The position numbers were made by a program, and so were the translations under genes. From a virus, in IMG/VR virus record IMGVR_UViG_3300031977_001417, positions 1 through 48,618 of that record: a stretch of DNA of 48,618 bases; one strand, written 5' to 3'. Below, piece after piece: positions 16,247-23,902 of this stretch. How positions within the stretch are numbered: the first letter of the stretch is position 1; each line of letters opens with the position of its first letter. The notes under the pieces are model-generated. The model ran no database searches, was not told where the DNA came from, and saw only the letters and a list, made by a program, of their open reading frames with translations.

Positions 16247-17420
16247 CAAATCCATCTTCCTCATCTTCACTGGACTGGTTGGTGCCTTCGTGGGTGAGGT
16301 CCACTCCAGCATCTACCTTACTATACAAGTCAATGAATGCTTGTTTAGTGTCGGTATCAAAACGGTTAACACAGAGCTCAATAGCCTTGAGCTTATCACC
16401 GAACATTGCGAATGCGTTCACAATGTGTTCAAGTCGGCGTGTGCTAACCAACTCGTCAATGGCACCTTCGTAAAAAGTCTTACGGATGACTTCGGACCAT
16501 GTGACCAGGTTTGTCGCAAACTCTTCATCTGTGCAGTTTGCCTTAGCCATCTTATTGAGAATGATTTTCTTCTCTGTGGCTGCTGTAGGGTACTCCTGCT
16601 CTACCGTAACGGCGAATCGCTCCAGGAATGCTTCGTCCAGTAGCTGAGCGCTAATGAACTTACCATCATCCGATCCTCGGCCCTTTGTATTAGCAGTGGC
16701 AACCACTGTAAAGCCGGGAGCAGGAGTAACGGTTTCGCCGGTTTTCTTGTTGAAGTACGCTTTACCTTCAAGGATGGCCTGGAGACACATCAACTTGTTG
16801 GATCCGCGGTCTACTTCATCAAGAATAAGAACCGCGCCACGTTTCATGGCGGTGAGGACCGGTCCTTCTCGATACACGACATTACCGTCAACTAGTGTAT
16901 TGCCACCGATCAAATCGTCCTCATCGGTTTCAATACTAATGTTTACACGAATGGCCTCTCGCTTGAGGTTCGCACAAACTTGTTCTACCATTGTAGTTTT
17001 ACCGTTACCGGACAAACCACTGATAAAAATTGGGTAAAACATACCGGACTGAAGCACCTTCTTCAAGTCTCGGTAAAAGCCAAAGGGTACAAAAGTATCG
17101 TCTTTGGCAGGAATTAGGTTCTCGATATCCACGTTTAACTTTGCCTGGGTTACAACCTTGGCAGCTTCGGACTCTATAACCATCACTGGCTCTTTAGGAG
17201 TCAAAGGCACCACGTTGGCATTGCCTTGGTACATTGCGACACTATACTTGCCTCGCTGTACCCGTGCTGTTTCGTCTTTCAAAAGCCAGTGCGGGAAGGG
17301 GTGTCCTAGTTCTGCCGCAGTATCAATAATTTCTTGTCGCGTTAAAAAGCGTCCATCGGTTGTTGCACTCTTAAGAGAGTTGATGAGCTCTTCTTTTTGC
17401 ACTTGGGTTGTCTTAGTCAT
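16230..17420 (-). CDS. cobS: CobS-like AAA+ ATPase
   Basis: A 396-residue MoxR/CobS-type AAA+ ATPase with Walker A GLSGNGKT (135-142), Walker B LILDEVD (198-204) and an arginine-finger region (EAFLERFAV). In bacteria CobS with CobT and CobN inserts cobalt into the corrin ring of vitamin B12. Phage CobS is widespread in marine T4-like phages, but its real role is unsettled. A sigma70-type promoter lies at 17466-17494, nearly identical to the one before the cobT-like gene. The gene looks richer in G+C than its neighbours (28 of 60 bases in 16381-16440, against 13 of 60 in 28201-28260). Confidence 0.93.
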   Translation of the reverse strand: MTKTTQVQKEELINSLKSATTDGRFLTRQEIIDTAAELGHPFPHWLLKDETARVQRGKYSVAMYQGNANVVPLTPKEPVMVIESEAAKVVTQAKLNVDIENLIPAKDDTFVPFGFYRDLKKVLQSGMFYPIFISGLSGNGKTTMVEQVCANLKREAIRVNISIETDEDDLIGGNTLVDGNVVYREGPVLTAMKRGAVLILDEVDRGSNKLMCLQAILEGKAYFNKKTGETVTPAPGFTVVATANTKGRGSDDGKFISAQLLDEAFLERFAVTVEQEYPTAATEKKIILNKMAKANCTDEEFATNLVTWSEVIRKTFYEGAIDELVSTRRLEHIVNAFAMFGDKLKAIELCVNRFDTDTKQAFIDLYSKVDAGVDLTHEGTNQSSEDEEDGFDDSTF

Positions 17421-17456
17421 AATCTATATCCTCACTATATGATCAATTTCTCAGTT

Positions 17457-17481
17457 TATGCGTATATTATAGCACCTATTT
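17457..17481 (-). repeat. 25-base promoter repeat, copy 1 (before cobS)
   Basis: Identical over 25 bases to 19781-19805. The copy covers the -10 box and flanks of the cobS promoter. Confidence 0.9.
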
Positions 17482-17494
17482 AGGGAAAAGTCAA
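17466..17494 (-). promoter_or_regulatory. Sigma70-type promoter for cobS
   Basis: TTGACT, 17 bases, TATAAT about 45 bases before cobS, in the 123-base gap between cobT-like and cobS. Its -10 region and flank are repeated exactly before the cobT-like gene. Confidence 0.85.
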
Positions 17495-17543
17495 GCACTT
17501 TTTTGCCTTTTTTTAAAGTTTCTTTTCCTTTCATATCAAGCAC

Positions 17544-19751
17544 TTAGGCAACCATATCCATAAACTTGGCTAGGAACACTCGGTTCTGCACCTTGTCTTT
17601 GTTGAAATTACGGAAGCCTCGGAGCAAATCGCCTTTGCTGTTGGACTTGACTTCTAGTTCAGTGTTCTCAATTTTGAGGCTCTTACCACCTTTGAGTATG
17701 AAGCGCTTGTCGAATGCCTGAGTAGCGTCCACAACCACAACACCAGTCTTGCGCTGCTTGCTAACGATTGCTTCACGTTCGCTCCAACCCATGTTACTCC
17801 ACTCGCTAATTTCTTGTTCAAGCGTTCGGGCGGACCATTGATCAGCAATGAAGTAATTAATAACTTTGCCACCAACAATCTGACGGTACAGTTCAATCAT
17901 ACCCATTGCATCTTTTGTACCACTGTAGGCGTAAATATCAGTTGGTACCGTTACCATAACGTTGCCTTGACGGAACACTGCACGTTCTTGGGTTCCCCGG
18001 GTACTAGTAGGGTATTGATACTCTTCACTTTGAAGGGACTCAACGTGATCAGTTGCACCGCCGTCAGTAAGGAAGATGCTGTTAACAATCTCCACGTTAT
18101 TGTCTTTACGAAACTTTCGAGCAACCTCAATAGCAAATGGTATGCTATTGTTAAGAGGAGTACCTGCTAAGTCATAGTGTTTGTTCTTAATCTCTACATA
18201 GTCGCCAGTCTCACCTCGTGAGTAGCGAGCTTCAATTGAGTATTTGAACATCAACAAGTGCTTGTAGGCTTCGTTCATCTGACGCTTGTTAAACAAAGAG
18301 GAGCCTAAGTGGCGGAAGGAGATATCCTGTACCCACATCTCACCAATGGCACCTTTATGTTTCATGGTTTCTTCTTCGTAACGAGCGGTTGTAAAACCGT
18401 AAACTTCAAAAGGAATGTTTACCTTACGGCAGAACATCATGAGCGTAATAAGTTGGTCAATGGTACCAGGCATGTTACGGAACATGCTGCCTGACATGTC
18501 TAAGTAAAGTAGCATGCCGTGGTTCTTACCTTCTGGGATCAACATGGACTGCTTGAACAAGTCCTCTGTCAACTTGTAAGCCCACAGCTTGTTCTCATTC
18601 AAGTCACCGGTCTTAGACACCTTTGCCTTGTTAAGTACCTGTGCCTTACGCTTCATTTCGAACTGCTGAGCCATCTGGTTGATAGTAGAGCGGTTGTCAC
18701 GAATAAAGTCGCCAACAAGCTGATTAGCCAGTGGCTCTAGCGATTGGCCTTCTTTAGAACGGTAATAGTAGGCAAACGAAGTATCAATACCTGAGTACAT
18801 AGTCTTGGCAGGAACAATTAAGTCCTTCCAGTTTGGCAGTCGAGGAATGTCAAAGTAGCGGTTAACTTTGTTGTCCTCGCTGAGAAGCTTGTCTTCGTTC
18901 TCACGAAATGCCTCGTCAGTAATTGAGTGTCCGCCTTCGTTGTCCATCCACTCTTTAAGTGGTTCGGCAATGTCGCCTTCGCCTTCTTCAAAATCGTCGT
19001 CTTCCGTCTCTTTGTCTTCTTCCTCAGCGTCCGATTGCTGGTTAGAAACGGGAGCTTGTCCTTCTAATTCTTCTGTTTCTTCTTCAGGCTTTTCGTAACC
19101 TTCTGAGGACATGGACTCACCAAATTCAAAGTCGTTGTCTTCGTCATCTTCGTCTGACTCTTCGGGAGTATAACCTAACTCCTCTGCCATTTTTTCTGCT
19201 TCTTCTTGAGAATGTCCGTAAAGTTCTTCGCCTAGGGCAACTACATCGTCCCAAGTCTGAAGATCATATACCTTGTTAACAAGGAGCTGTTCATCAGCGC
19301 TGAACTGAATGTTAAGGAAGCTACCAACCTTAAAGTGTAGGTTGATGCGATCAATAAGGGGGAGGGTGTTAACGTCTATACCTTTAACACCAAAAAAATC
19401 TTTTTCAAATAGTTCTTTGTACCCGGCATAAAAGCTCTTAACCAAGCCTGGGTAACGTTGCTTCGTCATACGTTCTTGACGAGCGTCTTCTAATACATTA
19501 AGGAAGGACTTAATCTGAGGATTGGCTTTAACATTATCGTGCCAGCCTTCTTCGGGAGTTTCTAGAGCGTGTCCTACTTCGTGTCCAATAAGCAAGTCGT
19601 ATACTGCGGGGGACATCTCTTTCCACATAGGGAGGATGAGTTTGCGGGATTTAAGATCGAACATGGCAGTAGGCACCTTCTGATGCTCTACTGTCAAGTT
19701 CTCAGTAGCCAAACACTTGGCTAGGATCGATTTGGATTCAATTACTTGCAT
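17544..19751 (-). CDS. CobT-like protein: HExxH metallopeptidase motif plus VWA domain
   Basis: A 735-residue three-part protein. The N-terminal domain has HEVGH at 57-61 inside LLIGHEVGHALETPEEGWHD, with a later acidic ED segment (LEDARQERM), the look of a zinc metallopeptidase. A very acidic linker spans about 195-262. The C-terminal half is a von Willebrand A domain with the MIDAS motif D418-x-S420-x-S422 (LYLDMSGSM). VWA proteins pair with MoxR/CobS AAA+ ATPases, so this protein and CobS probably form one chaperone-like machine; it is the CobT equivalent. A promoter lies at 19790-19818. Confidence 0.88.
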   Translation of the reverse strand: MQVIESKSILAKCLATENLTVEHQKVPTAMFDLKSRKLILPMWKEMSPAVYDLLIGHEVGHALETPEEGWHDNVKANPQIKSFLNVLEDARQERMTKQRYPGLVKSFYAGYKELFEKDFFGVKGIDVNTLPLIDRINLHFKVGSFLNIQFSADEQLLVNKVYDLQTWDDVVALGEELYGHSQEEAEKMAEELGYTPEESDEDDEDNDFEFGESMSSEGYEKPEEETEELEGQAPVSNQQSDAEEEDKETEDDDFEEGEGDIAEPLKEWMDNEGGHSITDEAFRENEDKLLSEDNKVNRYFDIPRLPNWKDLIVPAKTMYSGIDTSFAYYYRSKEGQSLEPLANQLVGDFIRDNRSTINQMAQQFEMKRKAQVLNKAKVSKTGDLNENKLWAYKLTEDLFKQSMLIPEGKNHGMLLYLDMSGSMFRNMPGTIDQLITLMMFCRKVNIPFEVYGFTTARYEEETMKHKGAIGEMWVQDISFRHLGSSLFNKRQMNEAYKHLLMFKYSIEARYSRGETGDYVEIKNKHYDLAGTPLNNSIPFAIEVARKFRKDNNVEIVNSIFLTDGGATDHVESLQSEEYQYPTSTRGTQERAVFRQGNVMVTVPTDIYAYSGTKDAMGMIELYRQIVGGKVINYFIADQWSARTLEQEISEWSNMGWSEREAIVSKQRKTGVVVVDATQAFDKRFILKGGKSLKIENTELEVKSNSKGDLLRGFRNFNKDKVQNRVFLAKFMDMVA

Positions 19752-19780
19752 TTACGAAGTCCTCACTTACTTCTTCATTT

Positions 19781-19805
19781 TATGCGTATATTATAGCACC
19801 TATTT
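19781..19805 (-). repeat. 25-base promoter repeat, copy 2 (before the cobT-like gene)
   Basis: Identical over 25 bases to 17457-17481. The copy covers the -10 box and flanks of the cobT-like promoter. Confidence 0.9.
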
Positions 19806-19818
19806 CAGTAAAAGTCAA
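19790..19818 (-). promoter_or_regulatory. Sigma70-type promoter for the CobT-like gene
   Basis: TTGACT, 17 bases, TATAAT about 40 bases before the cobT-like ATG. The -10 region is the second copy of a 25-base direct repeat. Confidence 0.85.
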
Positions 19819-19863
19819 GCATTATTTCAAAGTTTCTTTCCTTTGAAATCAATAACTTACAAA

Positions 19864-20256
19864 TTATCTACGCTTCCACTCTTCGATTCGGGCTCTTGAA
19901 CAGCCGTCATAGCCACGATATCGTGTATCACATCGTCCAAATCCCATTCCAGGGGTGTTTGGATTGTACAGTGGAAACCCGCGTCTGTCGAGCTCGTACA
20001 CTCTATTGTTCTCAATGATTGTGATGTGTGCATTGGGAACGTTGCGGTTATAATGATAGTGGTTGTAATAATCATAATGATCATTATAGTGCTCATGCCT
20101 ATGGCGTCTTGAGTGTCCTCTATGATCATGATTATCAATCACCTTACCTAAGATGATACCACCAATAACTCCAGCAACGACATCGCTAGTATCAGCAGCC
20201 TGTGCTGATGTTGACATAAGTGCTGTTGCTGTTACTGCAATTAAAAGTTTTTTCAT
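19864..20256 (-). CDS. Exported histidine-rich protein
   Basis: A 130-residue protein with a clear Sec signal peptide (MKKLLIAVTATALMSTSAQA, cleaved after residue 20). A short glycine-rich hydrophobic stretch follows (VVAGVIGGIILGKVI, 26-40), then nine histidines within residues 43-68, mixed with Asp, Arg and Tyr. Two cysteines near the end (109, 119) could form a disulfide. It should reside in the periplasm or outer membrane and could bind Zn, Ni, Co or Cu. It lies directly downstream of the TonB-dependent receptor gene. Upstream are both a sigma70-like promoter (20282-20310) and a late TATAAATA box (20275-20282), with GGAG before the ATG. Confidence 0.8.
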   Translation of the reverse strand: MKKLLIAVTATALMSTSAQAADTSDVVAGVIGGIILGKVIDNHDHRGHSRRHRHEHYNDHYDYYNHYHYNRNVPNAHITIIENNRVYELDRRGFPLYNPNTPGMGFGRCDTRYRGYDGCSRARIEEWKRR

Positions 20257-20274
20257 AACTTTCTCCTTACTTTA

Positions 20275-20282
20275 TATTTATA
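20275..20282 (-). promoter_or_regulatory. Late promoter TATAAATA before the His-rich gene
   Basis: A perfect late box 18 bases before the ATG at 20256, partly overlapping the sigma70-type -10 at 20282-20287. Early and late expression of the same gene is possible. Confidence 0.55.
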
Positions 20283-20310
20283 TTATGGACTCTTTTTAGT
20301 TAGAAGTCAA
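20282..20310 (-). promoter_or_regulatory. Sigma70-like promoter for the His-rich gene
   Basis: TTGACT, 17 bases, CATAAT (one mismatch in the -10) upstream of the exported His-rich protein. Confidence 0.6.
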
Positions 20311-20341
20311 GCATTTTTTTAACTTTTTTTATTGTTAATAA

Positions 20342-21847
20342 TCAATACTTTAGGTTATACCCTACATGATATTCAATGCCACCAAGGGGATAGCCGTTTT
20401 GGATCTCATATTTCTCATCGGTAATGTTGGTAATTGAAGCAAACATTCCATTGAATTCGTAGCTGACATCTACTGTAGTTACCCATTGATTGCTGCTTAC
20501 CTGAGCAGTTAAATCTTTCCACTGTGCAGTTATACTACCCATCCAAGGAGATACCATTTGTTGATCACTATCAGTATACCCTACCATGACATTTACATTT
20601 GCATCGCCCAAATTATAATTGTCCATAAATCTTACACCGCTTGTAGAATACCCTCCAGTGTTTTCAAATTGATTGAAATCAAAATTGTATGTGATGCCTT
20701 CGTTAAAATTATATGCAAAGGCTGTAACAGGTCCTAATGAAACATCGATGCCGTAGGACTCTTCAGCATCTAAATTGTTATTTGACATGACGTATGCGTC
20801 TCCATATTGTTCATATAATGTTGGTTCTCTGTATGCCGATCCAATAGCAACATCTACACCAGTGAGTACGGGAACCATAAATCCTACTCTGGCTGCTACA
20901 TTAGTTCCATCTGTTCTAAAGGAAAAACCATCGTACTCAGCATAAGCTTCTATTCTTTCTCTGGTTTGTCCTGCAAATTTTTCAGCGTTTATTGTGGCAC
21001 CATATAGTAAATCGCCGTATTCATTTCTTGCGTCGCCGTAAAATCTTTCTGACTTGCTCTTATATCCATTACCCTCATTTGGAAAGTTTGCATTGTTAAA
21101 ACTATATCCTAAGGTTAGATTATCATTATTATAAGATAGTGTACCTCGTTCCCCCTCTTGTTTACAATCATTAGACCAAAGAGACATATTAAATTCTAAT
21201 TCTGATACCTGAGTAAGGGTAGGCTGATAACATCTGTCGTAGTCGTATGAATAATCAGTGTACACTATATTAAAGTTATTGTATTTTCCACGGAAGGTAT
21301 AGTTTTTGTATCTGTCTTTTTCTTCGTTGTCTGATCTTACTGAATCATTTTTAGCATCAAAAGCTGTAAATGAAACTCCTAGTTCGTTAGATACATGTAG
21401 TAGTCTACTTCTTGATCCATATCGAAATACTAATCTGTCATCAAATGTATCTTCAATGAACACTGTCCCTGCAAGAGATCCAGATCCATAAATGGTAGAG
21501 TTTCCACCGTGTACTACTTTTATCTTTTCTGAACCAGTAGGAATGTCATGAGCAAAATCATACCAACCAGTTCCAGAGTCGTTTACAGGAATACCATTGC
21601 GGTATATTTGAGAGTGGATAGTTTGTTGTCCGCGTTCACGAAAACCAGCAAACCCACCGTAGCCACCTTGTGTATATTGCATCGCGGGTTGAAGCATTTC
21701 TGATATTGTCAGATCTAGTTCAGGCTCTGCTTGTAGTTCTGTTATTGGTGCACTAGTTACTACAATCTCTTGAAGTTCTTCTGCAAAAATATTGTTAGTG
21801 AAGTATAAAAATAATACTAATAAATTAATCCGTACGCAATGCACCAT
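20342..21847 (-). CDS. TonB-dependent outer-membrane receptor
   Basis: A 501-residue protein with every landmark of a TonB-dependent receptor. A signal peptide ends near A22. A TonB box (EIVVTS, 27-32) follows, then a plug domain (about 35-135) with YRNGIPVND and the motif VVHGGNSTIYGSGSLAGTVF. A beta-barrel of alternating aromatic strands ends in the aromatic residue Tyr (GGIEYHVGYNLKY). Such receptors import ferric siderophores, cobalamin, haem or glycans using TonB energy. It is shorter than BtuB (about 594 residues mature) but has plug and barrel. Flanking genes are phage genes on the same strand. The start overlaps a small ORF by 31 bases. Confidence 0.9.
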   Translation of the reverse strand: MVHCVRINLLVLFLYFTNNIFAEELQEIVVTSAPITELQAEPELDLTISEMLQPAMQYTQGGYGGFAGFRERGQQTIHSQIYRNGIPVNDSGTGWYDFAHDIPTGSEKIKVVHGGNSTIYGSGSLAGTVFIEDTFDDRLVFRYGSRSRLLHVSNELGVSFTAFDAKNDSVRSDNEEKDRYKNYTFRGKYNNFNIVYTDYSYDYDRCYQPTLTQVSELEFNMSLWSNDCKQEGERGTLSYNNDNLTLGYSFNNANFPNEGNGYKSKSERFYGDARNEYGDLLYGATINAEKFAGQTRERIEAYAEYDGFSFRTDGTNVAARVGFMVPVLTGVDVAIGSAYREPTLYEQYGDAYVMSNNNLDAEESYGIDVSLGPVTAFAYNFNEGITYNFDFNQFENTGGYSTSGVRFMDNYNLGDANVNVMVGYTDSDQQMVSPWMGSITAQWKDLTAQVSSNQWVTTVDVSYEFNGMFASITNITDEKYEIQNGYPLGGIEYHVGYNLKY

Positions 21848-21975
21848 AGTTCTAATCCCATTTTATATAAGGCCCACAATGTTATAAGAGCTACAGCTCC
21901 TCCTAACACATGAGCAACACCATTAGATATAGTCTTCGTATGCGTCTCCTTTATCGAAGTCTTCCACAAGTTCAT
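21817..21975 (-). CDS. Possible small membrane protein overlapping lysin and receptor genes
   Basis: A frame of up to 52 residues (MNLWKTSIKETHTK start) whose last 30 residues are strongly hydrophobic (AHVLGGAVALITLWALYKMG and ELWCIAYGLIY), suggesting one or two membrane helices. It overlaps the M15 lysin gene at its start and the receptor gene at its end. No good ribosome site precedes this ATG; a GTG just downstream of the lysin stop could be used instead. A holin or small envelope peptide next to a lysin gene would make sense. Evidence is weak, and the frame could be chance. Confidence 0.35.
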   Translation of the reverse strand: MNLWKTSIKETHTKTISNGVAHVLGGAVALITLWALYKMGLELWCIAYGLIY

Positions 21976-22423
21976 ATCTGGTCTTTTTTCCATCTTTAAA
22001 GGCAATTAATTTTGCCCCTCTATTTTTTCCATCTGCTCTAACAGATGCATGTACCCAGCCTGAGTTTGCACCTTCTGCTGGATTGTAAAATTCTAAAATT
22101 ACTTGATCGAATTCACAATGTTCTGTGATCCAATCAGCAAGTACTTTGTTTGGTACTCCATCAATTTCCATATCAACAGCTTGTCCGTTACAATGCTGTG
22201 AAGTTTTAGAGCCTCCAACTGCTTTGTTTAGCTCAGGAGATCTGTAACCGCTGTTAATACGAACAGGCTTACCGAATGCCTCTCTTACTGGCTGACAAAT
22301 TTTTTCCACCACATACTTAAGGCTTTCCATGTGTTCGCCCTGTGGTGTATTGTCAATACCTAACCTAGATGCTGTTGCGCTCCTGGTAAATTCTTTTAGC
22401 TGAAAGTTTTCGCTTAGCTGCAT
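21923..22423 (-). CDS. M15-family peptidase, probable endolysin
   Basis: A 166-residue M15 (VanY/D-Ala-D-Ala carboxypeptidase-like) domain. The zinc motif is SQHCNGQAVDME (H-x3-G-x2-x-D form), with the second half-site in GWVHASV, and RINSGYRSPELNKAVGG precedes it as in the family. It cleaves peptidoglycan cross-links and is the best lysin candidate in the window. The ATG has AAGGA eight bases upstream and overlaps the ClpP-like gene by 59 bases. It likely shares the late transcript starting at 23374-23381. Confidence 0.9.
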   Translation of the reverse strand: MQLSENFQLKEFTRSATASRLGIDNTPQGEHMESLKYVVEKICQPVREAFGKPVRINSGYRSPELNKAVGGSKTSQHCNGQAVDMEIDGVPNKVLADWITEHCEFDQVILEFYNPAEGANSGWVHASVRADGKNRGAKLIAFKDGKKTRYELVEDFDKGDAYEDYI

Positions 22424-22997
22424 TTCTTGTTCCTTTTTTCGACGCTGCGTTTCTTTTTTCTAATCTTTTAGCAACCTCTGGTGCGTCTAACCAAAAGTCT
22501 TTTCCTTCGATGACTTCTTTAATCTCTTGTTTTGTTAAGAAGCCTTCGTAAATAGTATTTAGTAGTCTATTTGCCCAAGCATGTTCTGCAAGAGCTTTTG
22601 CAATTAGTTCGTTACCTTTGCCCCAATTACCTGCTGAGTAATTGTGAATTAAAAACTGAGAGTGATCTGAAATTTCACACATGTCGGCAGCTAAGAAAAT
22701 AAATGTTGCTGCTGACATACATGCACCTTCAATAGATGCTACTACTGTACCATTACACTCTGCAATTGATCGCAATAACTGAATAGTAGTCATAACATCA
22801 CCACCATAACAGTTAATGTGAATATGAATAATGTCCTGTTCCCCTGCTGATCTAATTAACTGATTCCAGCTAATATAGTCTTTTGGAGATTGAATTATAT
22901 CATTTAAATATAAGTCAAAAATTCTACCAGTTGTTCTTTCATATACTCCGGTATGATTATTTAAATCAACCGAACCGTCATTAGATTGTTTCATCAT
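22365..22997 (-). CDS. ClpP-like serine protease (S14 family)
   Basis: A protein of about 210 residues with the ClpP core: INCYGGDVMTTIQLLRSI, nucleophile S95 in GACMSAATFIFLA, H118 in SQFLIHNYSAG, and D167 in GKDFWLDAPEVA. The catalytic triad looks complete. ClpP-like enzymes occur in marine T4-like phages; they may process proteins or recruit host Clp chaperones. A Lys/Arg-rich tail (178-210) overlaps the lysin gene. The start at 22997 (two adjacent ATGs) overlaps the upstream gene by 17 bases and has only a weak ribosome site; a TTG at 23027 is possible. Confidence 0.85.
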   Translation of the reverse strand: MMKQSNDGSVDLNNHTGVYERTTGRIFDLYLNDIIQSPKDYISWNQLIRSAGEQDIIHIHINCYGGDVMTTIQLLRSIAECNGTVVASIEGACMSAATFIFLAADMCEISDHSQFLIHNYSAGNWGKGNELIAKALAEHAWANRLLNTIYEGFLTKQEIKEVIEGKDFWLDAPEVAKRLEKRNAASKKGTRNAAKRKLSAKRIYQERNSI

Positions 22998-23355
22998 AGT
23001 ATCTAGTAACCGCCTTAATCTTTTCAATTTGTTTATCGATAACAGCCGTTCTATTTGGCCAATGGATGTATTCTTTTTCCGGATTTTTTTGTAAGTTATA
23101 AAGTAACGGTAGAATTAAATCTTCTACTTGTTTTAATTTTGTTGCAACGTCTTGTTGAACTAGTTGACGGTGCTCACTAATCATAGATGAGGAATCAGCA
23201 GAAAGAACTAACGACTCTAGTCTAGCTAGTTTGTCCAAAATTACTTCTAACTGTGCGTCATCTACTTGTGCAACAACCTGAGTCGGCTCTGAGGGTGTTA
23301 CGTTAAGTGGTTCGTCGACTGCGGTAAAACCAAAGTCAAAAAGATCGTCTGACAT
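22981..23355 (-). CDS. Hypothetical protein with C-terminal helical motif
   Basis: A 124-residue protein with an acidic, Pro-rich start (MSDDLFDFGFTAVDEPLNVT), a probable coiled coil (about 35-90), and an end containing NLQKNPEKEYIHWPNR and IDKQIEKIKAVTRYYD. I recall this ending from other T4-like marine phages, but I know no function. The ATG has AGGAG upstream, and a TATAAATA late promoter lies at 23374-23381. It heads a late unit with the ClpP-like protease and lysin. Confidence 0.7.
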   Translation of the reverse strand: MSDDLFDFGFTAVDEPLNVTPSEPTQVVAQVDDAQLEVILDKLARLESLVLSADSSSMISEHRQLVQQDVATKLKQVEDLILPLLYNLQKNPEKEYIHWPNRTAVIDKQIEKIKAVTRYYDETI

Positions 23356-23368
23356 AATTGCTCCTTTA

Positions 23369-23902
23369 TTACTTATTTATACCAGTGCGACGCTGGATTC
23401 TTTTAACTTTTTTTTGTAATGCTTTAAGAGCTCTGTCTAGTTTAAACTTGGTTACTCTTTGTGTGAAGTTAAATCCTAACATGTGATCATATTCATGTAG
23501 TGCAATCCTAGCAGCTACGTCTTTAAACTTCTCAATAACTTCTTTACCTTCTGAATCGTAATAACGTATAGTGCATTCTTCTGGACGTCTAATAATTAAC
23601 CACAAACCAGGAAGTGATAGACAACCTTCTTTAATAGAGGTTGTTTCCTTGCTAACATCAATAACCATAGGATTGAATAAACATCTTTTAAATTCTGCTT
23701 CTGCAATTTCCATACAGAAAACTTTCATATCTAATCCCATTTGATTTGCTGACAAACCAACACCTCTAAACTCTCTCATTTTTTCATAGAGAGCTTCTTC
23801 AACTTCTTTAGCGTTGTTTTCTTCAAAATTAAATTCTGTAGGAGGACGCCTAAGAGACTCGTCGCCAAAAGGTACAAGTTGTAATGCTTCTTTATTCAGC
23901 AT
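23369..23902 (-). CDS. def: Peptide deformylase
   Basis: A 177-residue deformylase with all three family motifs: GVGLSANQ (47-54), EGCLSLP (92-98, metal ligand C94) and HEYDH (136-140, two His ligands and the catalytic Glu). It removes N-formyl groups from new proteins. Phage versions in cyanophages and pelagiphages are thought to favour processing of phage-important proteins. The C-terminal Lys-rich helix is longer than in minimal phage forms. The last codons include the TATAAATA late promoter of the next gene. It overlaps glutaredoxin by 11 bases. Confidence 0.96.
   Translation of the reverse strand: MLNKEALQLVPFGDESLRRPPTEFNFEENNAKEVEEALYEKMREFRGVGLSANQMGLDMKVFCMEIAEAEFKRCLFNPMVIDVSKETTSIKEGCLSLPGLWLIIRRPEECTIRYYDSEGKEVIEKFKDVAARIALHEYDHMLGFNFTQRVTKFKLDRALKALQKKVKRIQRRTGINK
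23374..23381 (-). promoter_or_regulatory. Late promoter TATAAATA of the ClpP-like/lysin unit
   Basis: A perfect late box overlapping the last codons of peptide deformylase, 18 bases before the ATG at 23355 with AGGAG between. It should give late mRNA for the hypothetical protein, the ClpP-like protease, the M15 lysin and perhaps the TonB-dependent receptor. Confidence 0.7.

Noticed and set aside
16654-17037. Plus-strand frame of 127 codons opposite cobS
   Set aside because: Antisense shadow of a clear AAA+ gene, with no ribosome site or recognisable protein pattern. The same holds for other plus-strand frames such as 8509-8928, 16290-16643, 36502-36897 and 47385-47678.
19857-20138. 93-codon frame overlapping the His-rich gene
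   Set aside because: Its Ile/Met-rich start is the shifted reading of His/Asp codons. The other frame has a signal peptide, ribosome site and promoter.
20342-21847. TonB-dependent receptor as host contamination or chimera
   Set aside because: It is on the same strand, closely packed with phage genes on both sides, and followed by a gene with phage-type early and late promoters. An assembly error cannot be excluded from sequence alone.
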